Positions 58,005 to 64,000 of a stretch of DNA of 64,000 nt are shown one piece after another. The DNA is from Parafenestella ontariensis (lineage: Eukaryota; Ascomycota; Dothideomycetes; Pleosporales; Cucurbitariaceae), in assembly GCA_021596325.1 (NCBI GenBank), contig JAKGDA010000023.1:434001-498000 (forward strand). The letters are read 5' to 3'. Below the pieces are notes generated by a model that worked only from the letters and a program-made list of their open reading frames with translations, had not been told where the DNA came from and searched no databases. The translations under genes were made by a program, and so were the position numbers. How positions within the stretch are numbered: position 1 is the first letter of the stretch; each line of letters starts with the position of its first letter.

Positions 58005-60085
58005 ATGGACTATGAAAGAATGATGAAAGAGAAGGGCAGTCCATGGGTGGCCATGCAGTATGGATGCTGTGTATCGAAGGCGGATGTTGTCGATGAGGGA
58101 AGGGAAGCGCTGAGGGCTAATGGTATGTTCGATTTTCCTCCTGTCTTACTTACTTTCGCGTTTGCTTCTGCCCATCATACTTTCCTACCGTGGCTGAGTC
58201 TCTCGTCCATCTCGAGACTTTCGCTCACATCGTCCTTGCACGATGTTCACCATCCTACCTGTTCTGTTGAGCTGCACTACACATCTCGCTTACTCCCCTT
58301 AATTTGGTTAATGCACCACTATATCCGACCAATATATCCAACAGCCTCCCAATCTATCGGATCCGAATTGCACTGTCCGATCGATCATGATACTAACGAT
58401 CTTCACTAGGGGAGTCTAATATGCGGATCTGCTACGAGCAGCCGCAATCTGTATCCCAGCCTCGCGCTGAGCCACAGTATACACGCCCATCAACCAGCCA
58501 TTCTATGAGCCGTCACGTTTCGCAATGGGTTTCTACTAGTCGCGACTTCGCTACACGTGCTTCATCGCGGGCTAGCATCTCAACCCTGACGCGACCGCGT
58601 CGCTCGCAGTCGAGGCCTAGCATCAGCCGCCCGACGGACTTCAGACACTGCGATGGCGTCGATGGCCTTCAATCCATGGTCGATGAAGCCTCTATGCCAA
58701 TCCGCCGCCGTCGCAGTTTCCGACCTTTGGAACTTTCCATCTATCTTCCTAACGGCTGTGGTCGTCTTTCCCCCTTACCAGACTTTGAAGAGCTGGAGGT
58801 TCCTGCGCAGGCGCACGTCCGTGTGAGAGACTCACGCACAAATTCACTAGCTTCCAATCCTTCTACTTCTTCCTATATTATTCAACGCAAGGCTGTCGGT
58901 AGTGGTTCGAGAAGGAGCAGCGTATTGAGCCAGAAGAGTGAGAGTACATCGACCCAGGAGAGGAGGTTGAGTGGCACCACGATGGCAACGATGACAACAC
59001 CCAATCTTCCCTTCCTCCCAGAGGAGCCGAAAACTTCCACCGAAATATTCGTGGACCCTCCTACGATCCAACGCTCCCACACCTCTGGAACTCTATCACC
59101 AGCCCGCGTTCTTTCTCGCCTCCCGTCCCCATCACGCAGCCGCTCCAACACTGCTCCTTCCCGTCCCGGAAGTCTCCGCCGCGCCAAGACAGATGTCGAC
59201 GAAGCCATTCGTGAACTAAATACCATTGTCGAAGAACGCCGCGCCAGCGCTTACCGCTCTCACACCCACTCCCCAAGTCTGATCAGTCGTCCACCACCTT
59301 CACCAGGCCATCACGTCCCATACATCGCACCAACTATGAGAATGCATGTCAGGTCCGAGACGCTTTCAGATATTGGGTCTGCATTTTCTGCACCACTAGG
59401 TTGGAAGCCGTTGCCAGCTCCGCCGACAACTGGGTACGCGCCAGCTGGGAGGGCAACGATGAGCCTTACTCTAGCTCCACCAGCACGCTCATACACCGGT
59501 CCATTGACTTCCAACCCAATCACTCCGCCAGCGCTTCACACGCCCACTACGCCCATCTCTCGTCTCGGAGCTTGGATCAAGCGCTCTACTTCTTCCATCA
59601 CATCTTCTTCCCGCCCTACCACGCCCAAGACGGCAGAGTCCTTCTACAAGTGCGAACCCCCTCTACCCACTACAACATCGCGTCCCTCAACATCGGGATC
59701 CCGCACAGTCACCCATGTGCGCCAGGAATCTCAGGAAAGTAACGGCACAGCCACCGTGACGCTGTTCTCTTCTTCCTACCCATCTACGCGTGCTCCATCA
59801 CCTACTTGCGACAACATCACGACCACCAACCCCAACTCACCTCCCCGCAAAGCAAAGCGCGTCCCCGCTCCTCTCAATCTAGCCAAGGAAAAGGAAATCG
59901 CCATTGAGACTGCGCTGGCGAGCGCACGCAGCACGCGTAGCGTTATGAATGCGAAACCCCCGATGAGCCCGCACTTGGGGCTGCTGAGGGGAATGGAGAT
60001 TAGCGCGAAAGATGTCGGTGTGAATGGGCAGAGGAGGAGTATGCTCGGTGTGCCGAGTCCATCAGCTGTCGGTATGGCTTTTTAG
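58005..60085 (+). CDS. Serine/proline-rich disordered protein of unknown function
   Basis: Two exons (58005-58122, 58410-60085) encode about 597 aa. The 287-bp intron has a GTATGT donor, a textbook TACTAACG branch site and TAG acceptor, and joins codon phases exactly (LRANG-ESNMRICYEQ). The first 45 residues, MDYERMMKEKGSPWVAMQYG followed by a two-cysteine segment, are the most protein-like part and may be a conserved N-terminal motif. The rest is dominated by Ser, Thr, Pro and Arg with many SP, TP and RxxS sites and no recognised domain. It is likely a disordered, phosphorylated protein. The intron's length and the CT-rich upstream tract suggest a regulated gene. No function is assigned. Confidence 0.7.
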
Positions 60086-62550
60086 ATCTGCGGTACACGG
60101 TTTCTGATGTACACGCCAACCAAAGGGAAGAGGGACGAGGACTGGGAGGCTGGGATCTGTTTTGGTGTTTAGGCTAGGCTAGCCTAGGAAAGAAAAGGTG
60201 GTGGGTTCTGGGAAGGAAAATCTGGCTTAAGGAAAGGGGGGGACTGGGCTTTTCTTTCGCTCGGTGACTGGGCATATACCCTCCGAGCTCTCCTGCACGC
60301 AAGCTGCGTCTCGCGTTGTGGGGAGCTCGGATGCCTGGCGCTGTTTCTTTCCCACTTTTGTGCTTACCTTCTACTTTATATACCCTTTTGAAGAGAAAGT
60401 TTTGGCGATGTTTTATCTTGGTAATGGGTGGGCGAGTGAATTAAACGGGGGTGATCTTTACTATTACGTGTGTTCCCATGTGAAGGTTATGTATGTAGAT
60501 GTCCTAAAAAATCGAAAAAGCTTGTCTTATGCTTCAGCCAGTTGTGTGACGTGCCGAGGAGCAATGCGAGAGACCGAAAAGCCGAGGAGCAATGAGAGTC
60601 ATCGTCCGCCCGTAGACTGGAAGCCAGTAAATGGGAATGGAGAAGCGTAATGTGCAAATGTGTGGCTTTTATGAGAATAGCGCATGTTGGATAGACGTCT
60701 GTCGGCAGTCCTTCCGCACTGCGATTGTAGCTTCGCCATGTACTCTGTGCGCCCCTATTTTCAACTCCTTTCGATACGGTACGCTTCCATTGATCGTGAG
60801 ATAAGACAGACAGGTATCAGGAGTATGTATGGCGTGGTAGCTTTATTATGAGTATAATAGTCACAATCCCCTTTTACGACGTGCGACTAGTTTGTGTAGT
60901 CGGGCAGGCTGGTGGCTAAGAGCAGCAGCGCTGAGATCCTGAGCGATGGATTCTATAGCTATCACTCCACCCTGACGTGCGGAGCTGCATACAGGAGGAG
61001 GGAGTGTTATAAAAGTCAATTCGAGAGGTAGCAACATGTATGTAAGGTGCGTCGTGCTTATGGTTCCATGCATGCTTGCTAGGGGCGTGGATTAATGCGT
61101 CACCAAATACTTTACAGCATCGCCAACCTCGTAGTATTAGGCTACTTGCCCAATACTTGAACCAACGGTGTAGCTGTACCATAGCAAAGGTCCTCGGTCT
61201 AGCGCTTCTCACTTCGACTGGATGGTTGCTCAGTCCTCTAGCAGGTGGCGCATGATGTAAGAAGAACATGTGTCGTTGCGTTTTCCGTTTGGAGAGCTCA
61301 GACCATAGATAACTGTAATTATATTGCATCCTCCAACTCATCCGCATAATAGATAAATCTTCCTGCTGTATATAGTCACAGCGGACCGCAATCGGCATGC
61401 TCGGATAGCTAGAAAAATGGGCGGAGGAGTGCGCGACCTGGGCTTACCGTACCCATTCTGTCTTCTCCATAGGTTTGCGACTTTCCATGCCAACCTGAGT
61501 CTAATTGCCCAGTTAAGCATTTGCATGCCTGCGGTCAAAGACAAACCGTCAGTCCGACTGCATTGATCAACGAGACACTCACCATATCTCCTAGACTCAC
61601 ATTCTTCCCCCGAACACGAACGCGTATATTCGCGTTCAGTATGTCTAATTAATGTCGCTCCACAGTTGACGGACATCGTCAGAGTCGTTCATGGCTTACA
61701 TAGGAATGCTCAGGGAGTCCTAATTCGGTCGCGGGTCACGTGCCGACGCGGTGGAAGATGGGTTGCACTGTGGTACCACCGAATTCGGTCAGAATGCAAG
61801 GAAGTCTCTAAGGCTCCACCGATGGCTGATGCTCGAGGGAGGCGAACGACTGCGTGAAACAGGACCGTTGGTGATGTCGCACGTCGGTCATTGACAGGTG
61901 AGTGTCTCGTATCTGAAATGCGTTGAAAACAGTCCCTGAGTGGCAAGAAGCTCGGTCATATGCTACGGAGTTTTGCGGCGCATCACGTTTTGCGCTGTCG
62001 GAAAGTCCGTGGATCCAGCTTTGGTGGCTTCTACCGAGCGACTGAATGTTCCTTAGTGCCATGCAGGATACCCGTGTAGGTGCATGATCAGAGAACGATC
62101 CTTTACCCCACAATGGTGCTTCCGACGGGTCTTCTCCTCGACCTTGACCCGGGTAGCCGGGATTTGTGCCCTTGCTTGTGCCGAACCTACTTGAAAGATT
62201 GTGCAACCAGCTGCAAGAGGCATCCAGCAACCAGGTCATTGAGGCTTGCGTTGCAAGCCGAGTGCCGTCACAGGGATTTCGGCTTCGACCGAGACAAACC
62301 CCAGGAGCAGCCTTATCGTCGCTTTGTCAGCAGATTTGACAGTCGGCTTGTTGCATGAGCGTGGATGACGAGTATATCAAGCGGTTTTCTGAACTTGCAG
62401 ACGTTCTAACAGGAACAGTGGTTCATAGCGCCGAACAACAGCTGAGATAGCAGCTAACACTATCGATGAAACCTCAACGTAAGAGGGTGTTCATCTACCA
62501 GGGCGCCTATAAATGCATAGATTGCCTTCTTGATCAGCAAAACTTCAAAG

Positions 62551-63258
62551 CTAATTTACCGATCGAAGCATGACGAGTTTGCGCAGGGAACCGAACCAAG
62601 TGAAATTTGGAGGCGCCCAAAAAGCCTCCAGTGAAGAGTAGCTAAAGCAGGTAAATCCCCTTTCGGGGTAGTAGATGTAACGATGGAAGGAAACTGTGTT
62701 TGCTTTGTGAAACCTGGGCAGAAGGCGAACAACAACCCGAGATCGCCCCGAGCACAAGGACCGTTGGCAAAGTAGCACAAGCTTGGGCCCAATCATTATG
62801 AGCAGAACAAGTGCAGATGGTTACTTGTTCATGCAGTGCTTGGAGTCCATCAAACCTAAAGAATCCATTAGAAGCTTCACTCGACCTTTTCCAGCGTCTC
62901 CAAAACCAGTACCCACTTTTGCTAAGCGGCTAGCTGCAGCGAGGCCCTCGGTATGTACAACCGCCATACGCCAGGCGCGTTTCAGGAGTAAGAGGCGAAA
63001 GACCCGGGGCCATGGCATCCTTCCTCGTGGAGACATCATCCTGGCTGTGAGCAAGCCTTCAAGCCATGGTACGCTTCCAGGCGCTCTGTCCACGACTAGG
63101 CCAATAGAGCTCGAATCATTAAGCGCAATTGAAGCCATTCCAGCGGCGCAAAGGTCGAAGCTGGAGGTTGGGTTCACAAGATAGATTGGCATCAGAGCCA
63201 TCTCGCACGAAAACGCGTCGCGTTGCAATGTGCACGACGATCCCTTTTGGAAAGTCAC
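62551..63258 (-). pseudogene. Possible decayed reading frame with one internal stop
   Basis: On the minus strand, one frame runs from an ATG at 63258 to 62551 with a single stop, TAA at 62821-62823. The upper part (145 codons) is rich in hydrophobic and Gly residues, unlike the Arg/Ser-rich translations elsewhere in this spacer. The plus strand is also open over 62783-63184. I do not recognise the product. With about 4 kb searched in six frames, a 145-codon frame could arise by chance, so this is a candidate only. Confidence 0.2.
62608..62630. repeat. Perfect 7-bp stem hairpin
   Basis: TGGAGGC (62608-62614) and GCCTCCA (62624-62630) are perfect complements around a 9-nt loop. A second small hairpin (CCCC-TTTC-GGGG) follows about 30 bp downstream. 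The pair could be part of a structured RNA or chance. Confidence 0.35.
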
Positions 63259-64000
63259 GGCAGCTGATAGCCCACCATGTCCAAGCGTCGGAAAAGTGAG
63301 CTGCGTGAATAGTCGTGAAGTCGGTGATAATGCCCGAATACGTGCCGCACGTCCACCCAGCGTAATGTATGTTGGGGGCTCTCTTGTCTTGCGACCTCTC
63401 AGAGTGTAGATGCGCTTATGGGGAGCTCTGAGTGGCGTATCATGGTCGAAAGCGGGTTGCCAAAGCAGCGGGAAGGTCCTGGGAGAGTGACGAAGCTACA
63501 GTGTGATTGCAAACAGGAATAAGCGGCCGTTAATTGCAATGCGGAGATGAGATGATGCGCGGCAATTGTGCGTCGTGCGCACCACGAGGTAGGGTCGTAT
63601 CTCACCTGGCTCCTACCATCGTTTGCACATCCTAAGGGCCGGGGTCGAGAACGCGACCACGACGTCATCATTAATTGCCCATAGGTGCCTGAAAGGGAGA
63701 ATTATGGCGGATTCGGCGGGAGCGCTGAGGTGTTAATGCTCTGCTTCTGGTGATGGGGCGGCTTACACACAGCCACAACCACCCACCAACGGTCCTGTTC
63801 GGGACAATAGCGTTGAGTGATACGGCATCAGCTTTCTAAGAATACCGATACAGGCCACACTGACCATCTTCTGCTGAGGGGGCATCGCCTGGGTGCGCAA
63901 GGGAGTGCGTTGGTGTTGTTGACGCGTTGTAGGCAGCTGCGCAGACTGTCTGGCGCAGGTCCTCACGCCTCTGCGGCGGCTGGCGGTGGTCCATCCAGCT

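Larger units (their letters stand above)
60086..64000. other. Gene-poor right end, no intact gene recognised
   Basis: About 3.9 kb follows the Ser-rich gene. It includes a 14-bp palindrome CTAGGCTAGCCTAG (60174-60187), a short direct repeat GCCGAGGAGCAATG (60553 and 60581) and a GAACGCG/CGCGTTC hairpin (61618-61637). Several 100-160 codon frames occur, mostly overlapping on opposite strands and without motifs. The best candidate is listed separately at 62551-63258. A gene with small exons could have been missed, and one may continue beyond the window. Confidence 0.4.

Noticed and set aside
62580..62700. tRNA or structured RNA suggested by hairpins and a GGTTCGGTTCC box on the minus strand
   Set aside because: No matching A box, acceptor stem or cloverleaf could be built.
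62783..63184. Plus-strand 133-codon frame
   Set aside because: Its Arg/Ser/Pro-rich translation looks like an antisense shadow. The minus strand is the better candidate, though also uncertain.
1..64000. CRISPR arrays, rRNA genes, intact transposons, secondary-metabolite cluster
   Set aside because: No regularly spaced repeats, rRNA segments, transposase or reverse-transcriptase motifs, or polyketide/non-ribosomal synthetase domains were seen.

Overview
This window is nuclear DNA from a filamentous ascomycete (Pezizomycotina; a Dothideomycete is plausible, but I cannot place it further from sequence alone). The evidence is the fungus-specific elongation factor eEF3, two HET-domain genes, many 45-110 bp introns with GT..AG ends and CTAAC/CTGAC-type branch sites, no operons, and genes on both strands with 0.1-4 kb spacers. 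Most genes are interrupted. The splice models below were built by eye from donor/acceptor sites and from conservation across the joins, and all exon coordinates are given.

Layout. 1-3.2 kb: a secreted HNH/DUF1524 nuclease convergent with a mitochondrial 2-oxo-acid dehydrogenase kinase. 4.3-24.5 kb: a housekeeping block rich in translation and ribosome functions: eEF3, a HET-domain gene, COG3, eIF5A, the Pol I factor RRN7, ubiquitin-L40, an FHA-domain protein of Tos4/Plm2 type and an L1-domain ribosome-biogenesis protein. 24.6-36.3 kb: palmitoyl-protein thioesterase, acetyl-CoA hydrolase/transferase ACH1, a Whi5/Nrm1-type G1/S repressor, a four-TM protein with a long tail, and adrenodoxin reductase ARH1. 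36.3-43.9 kb: an accessory-looking stretch with a large-ectodomain membrane protein, a small GPI-type wall protein, an F-box-like protein and a second HET-domain gene. 43.9-53.7 kb: CSF1, a giant bridge-like lipid-transfer protein of about 3251 aa. 54.1-60.1 kb: a TMEM184/OST-alpha family membrane protein and a serine/proline-rich protein. 60.1-64 kb: no convincing intact gene, but one possible decayed reading frame.

The most unusual sequence-level observation is an inverted, nearly identical fragment of the eEF3 C-terminal coding region. It lies about 5 kb from its source gene, carries a frame-preserving 18-bp tandem duplication, and sits in the spacer between eEF3 and the first HET gene. 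No CRISPR array, rRNA gene, intact transposon or convincing tRNA gene was seen.
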